64,000 nucleotides of DNA. Source: Juglans regia. Lineage: Eukaryota > Streptophyta > Magnoliopsida > Fagales > Juglandaceae. Both the position numbers and the translations under genes were made by a program. Each line of letters begins with the position of its first letter. Positions within the stretch are counted from its first letter, which is position 1. Positions 42,909 to 55,929 of the stretch are shown piece after piece. The notes below the pieces were generated by a model, which was not told where the DNA came from, made no database searches, and saw nothing but the letters and a program-made list of their open reading frames with translations. The stretch is from positions 22,124,097 through 22,188,096 of the forward strand of contig NC_049905.1 of the NCBI RefSeq assembly GCF_001411555.2, in the 5' to 3' direction.

Positions 42909-44040
42909 TGTTAATAGTTAGATATTAATCTTAAAGGAGTACTGCTTTTTGAAATAATAATATATCAAACCGGCCCTATTTAATTTGGGACACATGAAGT
43001 CAACTGGTAGGTCATCCCAGAAGATTGCATGGAAGTTTCGAAGACCTTCAGCTTTGATCAGTATTGTCCAATCATCATGTACATATATGTTCAATGAAGG
43101 GACATTGCATTTGCTGGCAAACTAATTCGAATTCATATTCCATTCCAACAACTCATGTCCATACAACACACTCCACCTATACATGCCCATTACATCATGG
43201 AACGTCTTTACTTCCGGCTCAAACGTCGTCCCCTTTCCCAGCAAATTAAGGTATGAAATAAACTTATAAACTCATTTCAAACTGATTCTTGATACGATCT
43301 ATTATTTTATTAATTTTTTTATAATAAAAAGTTAAGCTCATCTTAATTTAAAAAAGTTAAATCATTTTAATAGGATTTATAAAATATTACTATTTATAAC
43401 TCATCTCATCTCAATATTTAATCATCATAGCCTTACATATGTGCATGTGTGTATATATATATATATATAATTTTATGAGAAGTGTTACATCAACAAATGT
43501 ATTTTTATAAAAATAAATTTATAAATTCATATGGTTAGATGTGAGATATCAATCTATTTTATAATAAAAAGAGTTTTAAAATCTAATGTATTACATGCAT
43601 GAAATTACGTCAATTTATAAGTTTAATTTGATTGAATTTTTTTATAGACCAAATATTTTTCAAATGATGGATGACGGTTAATATCTATAGAGGGGATTAA
43701 TTTAATCATACTTAAAAATGAATCTTGCGAGCTAAGTTACGTTAGCTGTGATGGAATCATGAGTCGAATGACATAAGCAGTGGCGATTGAGAAGCTGTCA
43801 AATAGCACTTGTTTCAAGCTAATATCTATATTAAGCATATGATGTAAGAGTCTAAGACGACAGTGAGGTTGACTTTTTAAGAGAGTTGATCATTTCCGAG
43901 AAAATCATGCATGTAATATTCCTCTGCTTTACCACGAAAACGGAAGAGTAGTGCGGTGCAAGCTAAAGCATTGCACATATTTATCACTCAATTAAAAACT
44001 GCCCATTTTCAAGTCAAAAAATACATGCCTGCTTATTTAT
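42909..44040. other. Intergenic region
   Basis: No supported gene. A partial MITE-like block (ATTACTATTTATAACTCATCTC) at 43260-43435 and a (TA)n at about 43452-43468. The rest shows nothing I can name. Confidence 0.45.
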
Positions 44041-44262
44041 GATTGCATTTAGATAGTAAAATGAGATGAAATGATTTTAAATACGTTAAATAAAATATTA
44101 TTAAAATATTATTTTTTAATATTATTATTATTTTAATATTTAAAAAAATTAAATTATTTATTATATTTTATGTAAAAATTTAAAAAAATTATAATAATAA
44201 AATAATATGAGATGAAATGAAATGAAATGATATGAGATAATTTCTGTATCTCCATACTAGCC
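44041..44262. mobile_element. MITE-family copy
   Basis: GCATTTAGATAGTAAAATGAG ... core ATATTATTTTTTAATATTATT, TTATTTATTATATTTTATGT ... ATGAGATGAAATGAAATGAA ... TTTCTGTATCTCC. This is the clearest copy of the family. Non-coding. Confidence 0.7.
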
Positions 44263-44527
44263 CTTAATGCCCCAAACTTAAATCTAGTGGAATCAATGAC
44301 AAAGAAAACAAATATTAGATTTCAACTTAGCAAATCGCAACAAATTTTTAATAGATAAAAATATAAATACAACAGTATTTTTTGAAGGGTAGTGATAGGT
44401 TAACATTCTATTTATAATCAATTTTTAAATATAATAATACTTTTTATTATATAATTGTATACAAATTATTATTTAATAATAACTTTATCATTTTCCAAAA
44501 AAAAGGGAAATAGCTACGCCCTTTAAA

Positions 44528-44745
44528 TTAGGACAGGTTTGGTAACTAAAATAAAATATAAAATTTTCATCTCATCTCATCTCATCATTACACACTTTTC
44601 AAATCTCTATATAAAATATAATAAACAATTCAACTTTTTCAAATTTCAATACATATTTTTTAAATTTCAAAACAATAATAATATTATAACATAATATTTT
44701 AAACTTCAAAACAAAACACAAAATTCTTATCTCACCCCCCCAAAT
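44528..44745. mobile_element. MITE-family copy in inverted orientation, near the IQM promoter
   Basis: CAGGTTTGGTAACTAAAATA ... CATCTCATCTCATCTCATCA ... ATAAAATATAATAAACAATTC ... TTCTTATCTCACCC. The central words are the reverse complement of those in the copies at 42668 and 44041. It ends about 100 bp upstream of the IQM TATA box. Confidence 0.65.
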
Positions 44746-44844
44746 CTGCCCTTAGTCCTCCCCACGTGGTTGGAAAGTAACAACCTCTCTCTCTTCAGTT
44801 TTCACTACAAAAACACAACAAAAAAATCCTACCCCGCCCCCTGC

Positions 44845-44856
44845 GCTATATATAAT
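44845..44856 (+). promoter_or_regulatory. TATA box of the IQM gene
   Basis: CTATATATAAT about 25-30 bp before the likely start of the IQM transcript leader (near 44880). It is the best TATA motif between the last MITE and the leader exon. Confidence 0.45.
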
Positions 44857-45060
44857 ACAATCACCGTTTAGCCTTGAAACTGCAAGTTTTGTATAGACGG
44901 GGAGAGACAGAGAGGAGGAGGGAAAAAGAGGAGCAACTTTCTTTGCAATATTATCCAAAGCCAACCCTTACCAAAAGCAATAAAAAACAAAATAAAATTC
45001 TCACCTTTCCATCAAATTCGGAGTTCTTTTCCATTAATATACAACACACATTTGTTGGTT

Positions 45061-45113
45061 CTCTCAGTAATCCTAAATTTAAGGTATCTCTCAGTAATCC
45101 TAAATTTAAGGTA
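45061..45113 (+). repeat. Perfect tandem duplication in the IQM 5' leader
   Basis: A 26-bp unit beginning CTCTCAGTAATCC and ending AATTTAAGGTA occurs twice (45061-45086 and 45088-45113) with period 27. Each copy ends in AAG|GTA, a possible splice donor. Confidence 0.9.
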
Positions 45114-45958
45114 CAGCCTTTAATCATCGTTTGGTTTTAAAGCTCTTTTCTTCCATATTATATATATATATATATATTGTACTGTTTTGTATCCTTTTCT
45201 TGTTGTGTCTGTTTGCAAGATCATACAGAACCCACTGCAGAATGGTATATACATTTGTATCTCTGCATTAGCCTTGCTGTTATGCCATTTTGATGAAATG
45301 CATGTTCTGGGTGTTTTGAATTGGATTTTAACAGGATGATATATGTTGATGCTTTCTTTCGTAGATTCCTCTCCCCAGAAATGGTTTTTCAGCTGATGGG
45401 TCTTGGAATATTAGTTAAGCTCATTTAGAATAAGCTTTTATCCTATTTGTATGAAATGGGTATTTTCTGTTTTCTGTATTGGTTTTCGGTTTCAAAGATA
45501 CGTGTTTGTCTTTCAATAGGAAAAAAAAATAAAAATGAGAAGCATTTTTCGGATAGTTGTTTTTGCAGATACCATGGACTTTTCTAATTGGCTTATCGAC
45601 AACTAATATGTTCGGTAGCAAGCCATTGCTCCCCTAGTTATATCAAACATTGAAGGTTCTACCTTATAGACAATGCTATTAGGAGAGAGTGGGTGTTTTT
45701 TGGCTTTTTGCCTTTTCAGTCAATTACTTTCAAACCCATTTGATTTTCAACGTTATCGATTATCTATTGTTATTTCCATAGATTTTGTGAATTTAAGCTC
45801 GTATTGACAGCAACTTGCTCTAATCCATTCTTTGAGATGTTTGCCGTATATGATAAATAGTCTAATATGTTTCACTTCGATTAACTTCAATTCATTTTGT
45901 TTGTTTTGTATTGACAGGAATCTGGTTTTATTGTTCCGAAGACACCTTTCCTCATCAA

Positions 45959-48611
45959 ATGGGGATTTCTTTTTCCTGCCCATTTGCTGAATACAGTGAT
46001 GTGCAAAATGGCTTAGAATCTATAATCGTCAAGTCCATCAGTTTTTGGGATGACGAAGTCAAAACTCCTGTGCGATCTGTCACTTTCAACAGTGGAGATT
46101 CTGAACCCACAATATTCAAAACCTTGAGTTCTGGAAATATAGCAATAGAAGCATCGGTTAGAGACAAAAGTATAAAATTGGAAAATATGGCCTCAGTCAA
46201 GGCTCCACTGGACAAAGAACGCATGGAATCAAACAGCAAACAAAACAAAGTAATGGATGATCAATCCCCAAAATTAGATGGTCAGGTGGGGATGGTCCAA
46301 CCATTACCAATTTTGGATCCCACCAACCCTGAGAATGTGGCTGCAGTGAAGTTGCAGAAAGTGTACAAAAGCTTCCGAACCCGAAGGAAGCTAGCAGATT
46401 GTGCAGTTCTAGTGGAGCAGAGCTGGTAGACATCTGGTTTGCATGCACCAATACTGTCATTTTCTACAAAATTCTGATGTCTTTCTATTTTTTACTAATT
46501 AAATTATGTATTGATTATAGGTGGAAGCTCTTAGATTTTGCCGAACTCAAGAGAAGTTCTATATCATTCTTCGATATTGAAAAACATGAATCTGCCATTT
46601 CACGATGGTCGAGAGCAAGAACCAGAGCTGCGAAGGTAAATTCCAAACTGTTTGCTACATGCTATATGCTATGTTTTTATGTTCTGTAATTTATTTCCAA
46701 GTTCAAGCATCTCTTTTTTACTGCAGGTTGGAAAAGGTTTATCAAAGAATGATAAAGCTCAAAAACTCGCTTTACAACACTGGCTTGAGGCTGTAAGTCA
46801 ATTGCGCTAGAAAAATGTTTTAGTTTAAGATTTATATTTTTCAGTTTTTATTCATCAGTCTTTACTGATTTTGATGTTTATTTATCTAAAACAGATTGAT
46901 CCACGGCATCGATACGGACATAATTTACACTTTTATTATGATAAATGGCTTCATTCTCAGAGTAAAGAACCCTTCTTCTACTGGTAATATTCTTTAAACA
47001 AAATGTTTTTGCTTCACTACTAGAATTTTGATTTCCGATGTCAAGAGCTTGGATTTGAATGTAAATATACTGATTATGGAAATGTAGGCTGGATATAGGA
47101 GAAGGGAAGGAAATAAATCTTGTTGAAAAATGCCCTCGATCAAAACTTCAACAGCAGTGTATCAAGTATTTGGGTCCGGTAGGCCTTTATTTCTTTACTT
47201 TATATCTTTTTTTTGTTTTTTTTTTTGCCCTACTTAGTGAGATCCATTTTTCTTTTCATTGTTTTTATAGATGGAAAGGTTGGCATATGAAGTTATTGTG
47301 GAGGATGGAAAGTTCTTCTATAAGCAATGTGGGAAGGTCCTTGACACGGTCGGAGAAGACAAAGATGCTAAGTGGATTTTTGTTCTAAGCACATCTATGT
47401 GCATGTATGTTGGTAAGAAGAAGAAAGGTGCTTTCCAGCATTCTAGCTTCTTGGCCGGAGGAGCTACATCTGCTGCTGGGAGATTAGTTGTTGAAAATGG
47501 AATCCTAAAGGTATAGCTATTGGATCAGAGCTAACTAATTCTTGTGGTAAAGTAGAAGAAACTCCGGTAATAAAAGAATTAAAGCTAATACATTTGTACT
47601 TCCTTTTAACATAGTTCCCATTATCACCAGTCTCTTAATAATGGTTTCTCTCGTCAGGCGGTTTGGCCTCACAGTGGTCATTATCAGCCGACAGAAGAAA
47701 ATTTTAAGGACTTTGTCTCCTTCCTCGAAGATAACAAAGTGGATCTCACAGATGTAAAGGTAAAACAAAAGGGCTTTGTATTCTTTGAAAGTTATGATCT
47801 TTTTTCCCCCTCATAGATAAGCATTAAAAGCCAATATACTGAGGATTTTATTTTCTGTTATACACAGATGAGTCCTGTCGATGAGGAACTTGAATTATAT
47901 AGCAAGCAAAGAAGCAGTGGTCATCTTAGAAGTTCATCTGAAGAAGACTTTACTAAAAAGTTGAGTGGCTTCGATTATGAAGAGACCTGTGCTGAAGATT
48001 TGACTCAAGAGAAAACTGATTCAACAGAAGAAGAGACGACCACTGCATTGGAACTGCCCATATCAAGCCGGTTATCTAGCTTTAGAAGAAAATTTGGTAA
48101 CCTCGAAATACCGAAAAGGAATGCATTGTATGAGAGGTTGGACAGTGAAAAGCAAGATTTTGGACCATGTCTGAACAGTTTACCTGCAGAATCTCCTGGG
48201 AGTGGTCATGAAACAGCAGAAGAAACATTATCTTCAGGACAAGATTACTTGGCTTCAAAGCAGAACTTGGGTGATGATCAGCCTGAAGAGATCGAAGTAG
48301 AAATCATTCCTGAAGAATCAATTCTCAAAAGGATTAATTCACATAAAGGAATGAACTCATATCAATTAGGGAAGCAATTGTCCTGCAAATGGACAACGGG
48401 AGCTGGACCCCGCATTGGCTGTGTAAGGGACTATCCCTCAAAGCTCCAGTTCCAAGCTTTGGAGCTAGTAAACTTATCTCCAAAAAGTGATGCCCTTTCT
48501 AGGTCATGTTTGTTTCGACTCGTTAGAGGGCTGAGCTCTAGGGTATTGACGCCAAGAAGTTCTGGTAGGGAAAATGCTCCAACCACTCTAAAAACCGATC
48601 ACCGTTCGTGA
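45959..48611 (+). CDS. IQ motif-containing protein of the IQM family (8 coding exons)
   Basis: IQM proteins are plant calmodulin-binding proteins with one IQ motif. Some (IQM1 in Arabidopsis) act in stomatal movement and catalase/ROS signalling; the role of this copy is unknown. Exons: 45959-46425, 46521-46635, 46727-46792, 46895-46983, 47088-47178, 47271-47510, 47658-47759, 47868-48611, giving 637 residues with every join in frame. The IQ motif is [19 protein letters not shown] (about residues 125-145), followed by the conserved family block [98 protein letters not shown] and [10 protein letters not shown]. The last exon is acidic and Ser-rich and ends in an RS-containing tail. The start ATG follows a spliced leader: acceptor TTGACAG|GAATC at 45917/45918, with donor upstream at about 45086-45244. 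Numbering within the IQM family is not resolved. Confidence 0.93.
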
Positions 48612-50209
48612 ACACAATCCTCCTCCCCATTGATTAGAGGAAATAAGTAACTGCAATTGCTAAATGCGATGAGTAGGATCAGGAAATCTGTTTGATCTAT
48701 TCTTTTCTGTGAATATATAATAGATGATATAGGAATTCTTTCTCACTGTTTTCATTCAAAATCACGTATACATTGTTCCTTCATCTTGTATAGAAGCAAA
48801 ATATTGTACAATTTTGTGGGGTTGATGCCCTTTTAATACAAAAGAAGATAACATTTTTCCCTAGCAGTGTTTATTTCTGAAGTCATCAAACACTATGGTG
48901 TTTCTGAGCATTCTCAGCACTGAATATAGATAAATTTCCTTTGGGATTTCAATTCCGATACTATGGTGTTTCCGAGTGTCCTTAGCACCAATCTATTTGG
49001 TTTCACTTCTCAACAATTTGTAGTATACGTGGTGTTGATTGAGTAGGATTAATATGAGCTCCATGGATCCCCTGCCCTCAAGGTTTCAAACTCTGAACTG
49101 AAGAGAGCTCTAACTTGCAGGCCCGCCCCACAAGACCAAATGAAATGCTGGCCTTGCAGTATTATATAAGAATAATGCGGCTATTAGAATCCGAGCCAAG
49201 GTCACGTATTCATTCAATATCGGGTGGTGCTTGTTTAAATGAAGTCCTGTGCACTTCCATGTCGACCCGAAACTCCACCTTCCCGACTTTCACAACTAAC
49301 GGGCTTTGTATAATTGTTCTTTTCTCGTACAAATCAAATACTCTGTTTGTAGCTTAGAATCATGGTGGAGCAGCGCTTTCACCCGTCTCGTCTGAGGCGG
49401 TAAGGCGGTGTGGAAAACTGAGAATATTTCTGCATGCATTGACATGTCTACATAAGTTTACGATGGAGAAATTTGTTTATAGTGGCATTCTGATCTTGCG
49501 GCCAACAAAAACAAGAAATTCTTGTTTCTTGGACTGCTGGATGAATGTAAGAACGTCTAGTCTACATAGATGGTGACTAGGTAACAAACGACAACGTTTT
49601 GGCACTCACGTTTGTCATTTTCAGGTGCATGCTATAATTGATATTATTAGGCTTTCCAAGTAGATACTTTTAACTTGAAAAAGAACATATAGAGATTCAA
49701 ATGCTTGCTCATGCCAAGAACTGCAGCAACTTTCATGCTTTTACTTAACAAAAATATATAGATACAACTAGTTTACAGCTACAGAAAATAGATTGGTAAT
49801 GAAAAAAAAAAAAACCTTTTGATTTCTGGGTAGGAAATTTAAAAAAATTGACAGGCATTGAAAATAACGGAAAGTAGTTAAGGCAGCAAAATGGCTTGTC
49901 CTTTATTGCTACAAAGGGTAGTTCATTCATTTCCACTCACTACTTACACTCAATTCTTACAAAATGGCCCTTTCCTACAATTCACTACTGTCCATTCATG
50001 CTATTGAAGTTGTTGTTTGAATAATGATCAACAAAAATTGAATAGAGATCCGGATGAAATGGCCAACCTCCAACACAATCCCAAGTTTATGCAAGTTTAA
50101 ATTTTACACATAGTTTTCAAGTTTCATCACCTTTATTGTACACGGCAGATGCTATATTTTACACTGCCAAAGATTAGACTTTGAGCCCGAAAAGTAAGCG
50201 AGACTAATC
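48612..50209. other. Convergent intergenic region (IQM 3' end / PTC52-like 3' end)
   Basis: Contains the 3' untranslated regions of two converging genes. An imperfect duplication of 'actatggtgtttc...tctcagcac' occurs at 48890-48918 and 48960-48988. No further gene. Confidence 0.5.
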
Positions 50210-53200
50210 TCAACGAAGAGCATGACTGTAGTCATGGTAATGAAAATTCTTGTAGATGAAGTGAGCCAACCATCTCGAGGATGCATAGCATAGTACTGCC
50301 AACAAAACGATGGTTGTTCTTGCAGCTGCCGACATCGCACCCTGCTTAATAGCAGCAACTATCCCAATTGAAGCAACAGAGGCAACTTGAAGGACAACTT
50401 CAAGAACATTGAGACCCTTGTATGCAACACTGCAACTGCGGCAGTTCACCACATGAGACCAGTACCTGAAAAAGATTGTAAAAATAGTTTCTGTGACCTA
50501 TTTCTCATAATGCAGACTGGTTTCAAGGACCATCATATGTAAGAATGAATGCACATGTATCAATTCAGAGTGAGCACTTTCTAAATCTTCTAAAGTTACC
50601 AAATTACAACCATAACTTCCAGTGTCCTCCAGTTTCAACATTCAAGGTTGCAACAAGAAGCAGGTTTAGCTTCTTGTGAAAAGATCCATGGAACTTTTGT
50701 AAAATACTTCAAAATTTAAGAGAAAAAGTAATCAATCCCAATGTCAAATAACTTCATCAAATTGGATCAGGAATACACATCAGTAGTTGTATGAATTACC
50801 TATCCATCAGCTGTTCTCTAGGAGGAGTTGGGGGAAGAGCCCCACTGTACTTGCCTCTCCAATCAACTTGACCTCCAGCATACTTGTTTAACCATTTTCT
50901 AAATCCAACCACAAGGGCATCTGACTTTGTTGGCACAAAACAAGCTTTCTGCCAATTGGTAGGACCAGCATCTATTATCTTCCGCTCCTATAGAAAGAGC
51001 TCCAGAGTCAGATGCCAAGATTCAAATATTATAAAATGTTACTGAGCCTATAGAATTGTGATTGATGATCATGCATATAAAGAACATCAGTCATGGCTAA
51101 ATTCGGTCTCCAGTCTGGAGACTTGACTAAAGACTTGTGCTTTAGTGAACCCATCACAGAGGGAATATTGTAATTCTGTAGTGGAAAAGTGTAGTGATCG
51201 ATTTCAAACCCATCATCTAAAAGCTTTCATAAGACTGACTAGACATTTACGGGTTGAGAAGGTCAGAAGTGAAGTCTCTATGCGGAGTCCTGAAAATGAC
51301 CATAAAGAACTGTTGTTATGCAGCACAAGATAATCTGTTAAAGCAGATTGAAATGGGAAGAGATTTTCATGGCTACACGTTACCCCTACTAAATATTTCT
51401 GTTCAAATAGAAACAAGAGACCAGCAGCTAAATTAGAAAGATCAAAGAAGCTATATGTTTTAACAAGTGAATAATCAAATGTGGACATCAGAAAGACACA
51501 AGATTTGTTGTTGTTTTCTCAGGAAACAAAGGGAAGAAAGCCCACAATCCATCATGAAAACATAGGGCAATTGAAATGGACAAGCAGAAAAAAGTAGTGA
51601 TGCATCATGAAAACAATCCATCATGACAGCATAGAGGATGGAATTGGGAGGTTTTCGACTATTGGATTAAGAAGAGAGAACAAATTAGCTAGAAGGAGCT
51701 ATGATGGTATGCAGCAGCTCTCTCTCTCTCTCTCTCTCTCATGTTACTCACACTCTCTGGCCAAACGACTAGGTCCTAGTAACCTTCACTCTATCTGGAA
51801 GGAAGCAATTCATGTTCACTTGTACACAAGTATTCTGAGCATGGGGGACCTTCAAATTTGGATCATCATCTTAGAGAAATCAGAATTCTAGGTCTCATCT
51901 CATATACCCAAGGAATCACCCGTCAAGATGAAGATATGATTCTGCAGTCACTCTATTTAAAAAAAAAAAAAAATGATTTCAGCAGTCAATCCACTGTAGT
52001 ACAGGTGGAAGAAAGGGGAAGCTTCAAGCATTTAAACCTATTTCCAGGAAATTCTTAGGGGTTAGTTGTGTTAGGTAATTAAGTGGTGCTTAAGCCCATA
52101 TGGAGTCCATAATTGCCACAAGGCAATCATTGCATCTCTGGAATAAATTGAAAAAAAAGAACATGATATGTTAAAGCACAATCATTGAAAAACATTTTAT
52201 TCTAATATGTTGAGCCCACTGCAAATAACCATCGAGCTAGGTTGTTGTGAGAAAAGGCCAGGATGTAACTTTCTTAAGGGGAAAAAAATAGGTGACCCTT
52301 TTGATCCAGTTGTAAAGGATAGGGTAGTGGTGGACTAACGCAAATCTTGCCAACATAACAGAAAAGAAGAAGGGCATATTTTTCCCCTGAATGTTTACTT
52401 TCTTTTCCACTCTCATAAGACATGGAAAGTAAAACTCCACATGTTTTCTTTTTTAGTAGCAGAACTTTGGAATCTGTCAATATGGTTGATCTGGTGATCT
52501 TACAGTAATTTTGATAGTAACTCCCCAAAAGCAAAAGTAAATTTTAAATGAATATGCCAAATATCTATATTGAAAATAACTTTGTAATAACAAAAGAGAT
52601 TGGAGTCACCTCAACGTGAAGAAGATATAAATCTGAATCTAAAATCAGGTTTTGTCCCACATGAAACATCCATCGTGGCACAACCTTATCGATCCAAAGG
52701 CCAAAGTTTCTTGGGAAGGTCCATATCAGTCTGCTATTACCTGGACTAACTGGAACACAGATAAATACTAAAGAAAATTTCCGCTGCACTGAAGTTTTCT
52801 GCATCAACCAAAAACTACTTAAGTAAGAGTACGCTAAGAACACACACAAAAAAAAGAAAAAAAGAAAAGAAAAAAAGATATTAAGGATTAGACTAGATAG
52901 ATCCCAACTTTTGTTGATCAGCATTATATGCAAGATTGTTCGTTGTGATTTACTACCTTTTTGGTTCCAGCGGATGATGCAGATCCATTAGCTTGATCCA
53001 CCATAGAGTCAGTATAAGCATAAAACACACAGGGGGGAAAAAACTTGCTTCTGCTCCTCTCCTCTTGATCTGCCCCAAACCCATTGATGTCTAACCTTTC
53101 AATAATCAATTCGAGAGGTCTGCCCCCCTCTCTATCAGCCTTCACTGTGAAGGCAACTTGATCTCAGTTATAAATTAAGAGACCAGAACAAATTGAATTG

Positions 53201-55929
53201 AAATAAGGATTATCTGAAAATACTTATCTGTTTTTGGGTTGTTGAGATCGCATTATTCCATAATGCGCATATGGAACATGAGCAGGGTCCATAAGATTTT
53301 CCATTAATACCTCATAACTGAATGAAAAATTAATGCTCGCAGTCAGATTTTCTAAAGAGAAAATATTTAAAAGCATGACTGAAACACCAATCCCCAATGA
53401 ATACATGCACAGCTTCTAGTGAGAAATTCATTTGAAGAAACTCCAGATAATAATTCAAAATAAAAAGGCAGGGAATTTTTTTAGATCAAGTAAGAAAATT
53501 ATAATTTCTTTCGACACTATTGGCCAAAATAAAAACAGAAACAACTAACAGTAAATATGTAAAAATCTTGTGTGCCAAGAAGTTCTATAACATATAACAG
53601 AAAATAGGCCAGATATGGTACAGAAGTAGCAACAATGAAGTCTCTATTTTATAATAGAAAACAGGTTTAATTCAGAAGAGACTGAAAGACTATACCCAAA
53701 AGGAATATCCCTATTTCCCATCAATTTAGTGTAAGAAGGATCATCTATTTCTGATATATAGGGTGGTTTTCTGTCCATAATAATATCTTTGTATTGAGGA
53801 TCGGTGTTTGGCCAAAACCAAACAATGTCATTCTGCACAGTACTTGGATAAACCCCTACACATGCTCTCTTGAATGTGTGCACCTGCATAATAATTTGAA
53901 AAGGTTAATCACCATAAATGTTTCCTAATAAATACAAATACTTGGAATTGTAGTGTGTGCACTGCTTGAGAAAAGTTCAGTTTCGACATTGTCATATTTA
54001 ATTTAAACTAAATGATACAAGACTGACACAATTTTATCCCATCTTTCCATTAGTCGTATGCAAGGTTATCATATGTAGACATCTACAACATGCTACAACA
54101 ATCCAAAAAATTTTAGACTCCAATGCCTGAACAATTAATTAAAATTTTAGATTCCAATGCCTAAACAACAAAAGGAATTGCCAAGTCAATTTCTTCATAT
54201 TTTCTTTCTTTCAAATTTTACCTTTGAAGGGAAGACCTAGAGATTTCAACATCATAAGTCGAGTGGAATGAAGAGTACTGAAAGAGGTACGATAAACAGA
54301 AGGAATGGCCACAGCACCTGAGGAGAATAGTATCATTAGGGACACATTGGTCCTCGTTCATGTGGTTGATTCTCAATTTTCGAGTGCTTTTAAGTAAACA
54401 ATAAGAATGTGTAGCATAATAATGACTTGTCAACTTCTTTTAATTGGAAAACAATCTTGCTGGTGCTCATAAGTGAGCTTCGTGGCCCTCCTCAATCCCA
54501 TTCTAGAGTCACTGATATACTATATGGTTCTCAAAACTTTGCAACACCAGTAAGAAGATTTAACATTAGACTGAAAAAAAAAAGGTCTACATTATACTCC
54601 ATAGACACCTTGTTAGCAGAAGGAAAAAACAGTAACATGAATCCTAACCATTTTATTCTAGTCTTTTGAAACAAGCCAATTAATTGTATTTTGATTTTTT
54701 GCAACAATGGTGAGACCAAGTATTAATATCCTTTAGCTTCAATTATGCAAAATTCTAAAACCAAGTTCCATATGCTATTGTAAGGACTCCTGGATACACG
54801 ATTGGCATAGCCTGTTCCTTATATCTATATGGGAAAATATAATAATATCAAACAAAACTGTGATATAAGAGGTTAAAACCAGGGGGGATCCTAGTATGGA
54901 GTAGAAAGATTGTCGCTGTAAATTTCTAGAATTTATCTTTATATAAAATCGTAAACCTCGCAAGTCTTAAACATTCAAAAGATGGATGACAGTATACAAG
55001 ATGATGAAACAAGAGCACATGGATGTTCACATTTTATCTTTGTTATAAATAACTAGACTTGTATTCGCATTAGGCCTGTATGTGTAAGTGTAAGTGGTGT
55101 TCAGCTTTCAGCGATTAGGCTTGTTTGTGCTATGGCTTGAGGCTTGGGATCAAGGAAAAGAGAAGGCATACTTGTAGATGCAACTAATTCGATTATGCTG
55201 ACATACTAGATCTGATTTCATATCTTTATTCCAACTGATTATGATGTGTAGTCAATGAAAAGGAATGGGTAAAGTATCTAAATTTGGAATCGTGTCACAG
55301 ACCAATATTAGATACAACATCCCAATATATTCAAAGAATAAGAAAACATCCAAAAGGATTTACATAATGTTGATCCCAAGGTCCCCACGCTTGAAGAATA
55401 TTACCGGAGGGCCATCAGGAGGTGCTTGGGGGATGAACTTGCAGTCACCAGAGCCATTAAAACACCAACCATGGTACACACACTGCAACCTGCCCCCCTG
55501 ATCAATCCGTCCTTCAGATAGTGGGGCTAACCTATGAGGGCAGCTATCCTCAAACACTTTCCAAGCACACTCATTCCTATCCCACCACACAACCACATCA
55601 AGACCCATCACTTTTTTCGCATGTGGCACCCTCTTGTCCAGATCACAGACCGGCATAACTGGATACCACTGTGCATACCAATCAAATTTCTCATCTTTAC
55701 TGCGTGTTTCAAGCTCTGAGTCAGGTGGGTTTTTGGTTTCTGTTGAATCCGTGGATGATATGGTGGTAAAAACCTTGAATTTAGGTTGGTTTGTCCCAAC
55801 TAAAGGGAACGATGAACGGGTTATTGGGCCGAAATGAAAATTCAGGAACATGGGTTTTCTGAATTGGGTTCTATCGAATGCAGTTCGAATGCTAAGTGAA
55901 GTAAGAGAGGAAGCTTTCATAGATTCCAT
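50210..55929 (-). CDS. PTC52-like Rieske oxygenase, chloroplast (7 exons, one broken splice donor)
   Basis: Family of chloroplast Rieske mono-oxygenases (PAO, TIC55, PTC52/ACD1-like, CAO). PTC52 is an inner-envelope protein proposed to oxidise protochlorophyllide a. Exons: 55929-55405, 53883-53696, 53317-53229, 53144-52957, 52798-52610, 50987-50800, 50465-50210; 540 residues if exon 3 ends at 53229. The first about 75 residues look like a transit peptide. The Rieske centre is [14 protein letters not shown] ... CVYHGW, and the mono-iron site is [15 protein letters not shown] (Asp and two His). PaO C-terminal domain follows ([47 protein letters not shown]), then the CxxC motif NCRSC and two hydrophobic segments near the C-terminus ([28 protein letters not shown]), ending [11 protein letters not shown]. 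After exon 3 the donor reads GATAAGT, not GT (see findings). Otherwise the gene looks intact. Confidence 0.88.
50988..52609 (-). other. Intron 5 of the PTC52-like gene
   Basis: About 1.6 kb with a (CT)n run at 51719-51740. Open frames on the plus strand have no family match. Confidence 0.6.
53884..55404 (-). other. Intron 1 of the PTC52-like gene
   Basis: About 1.5 kb, AT-rich, between the exon ending PPDGPP and the exon starting [12 protein letters not shown]. No other gene seen. Confidence 0.6.

Noticed and set aside
45955..46460. Minus-strand open frames of 87-97 codons
   Set aside because: Antisense to IQM exon 1, which has family similarity and spliced continuity.
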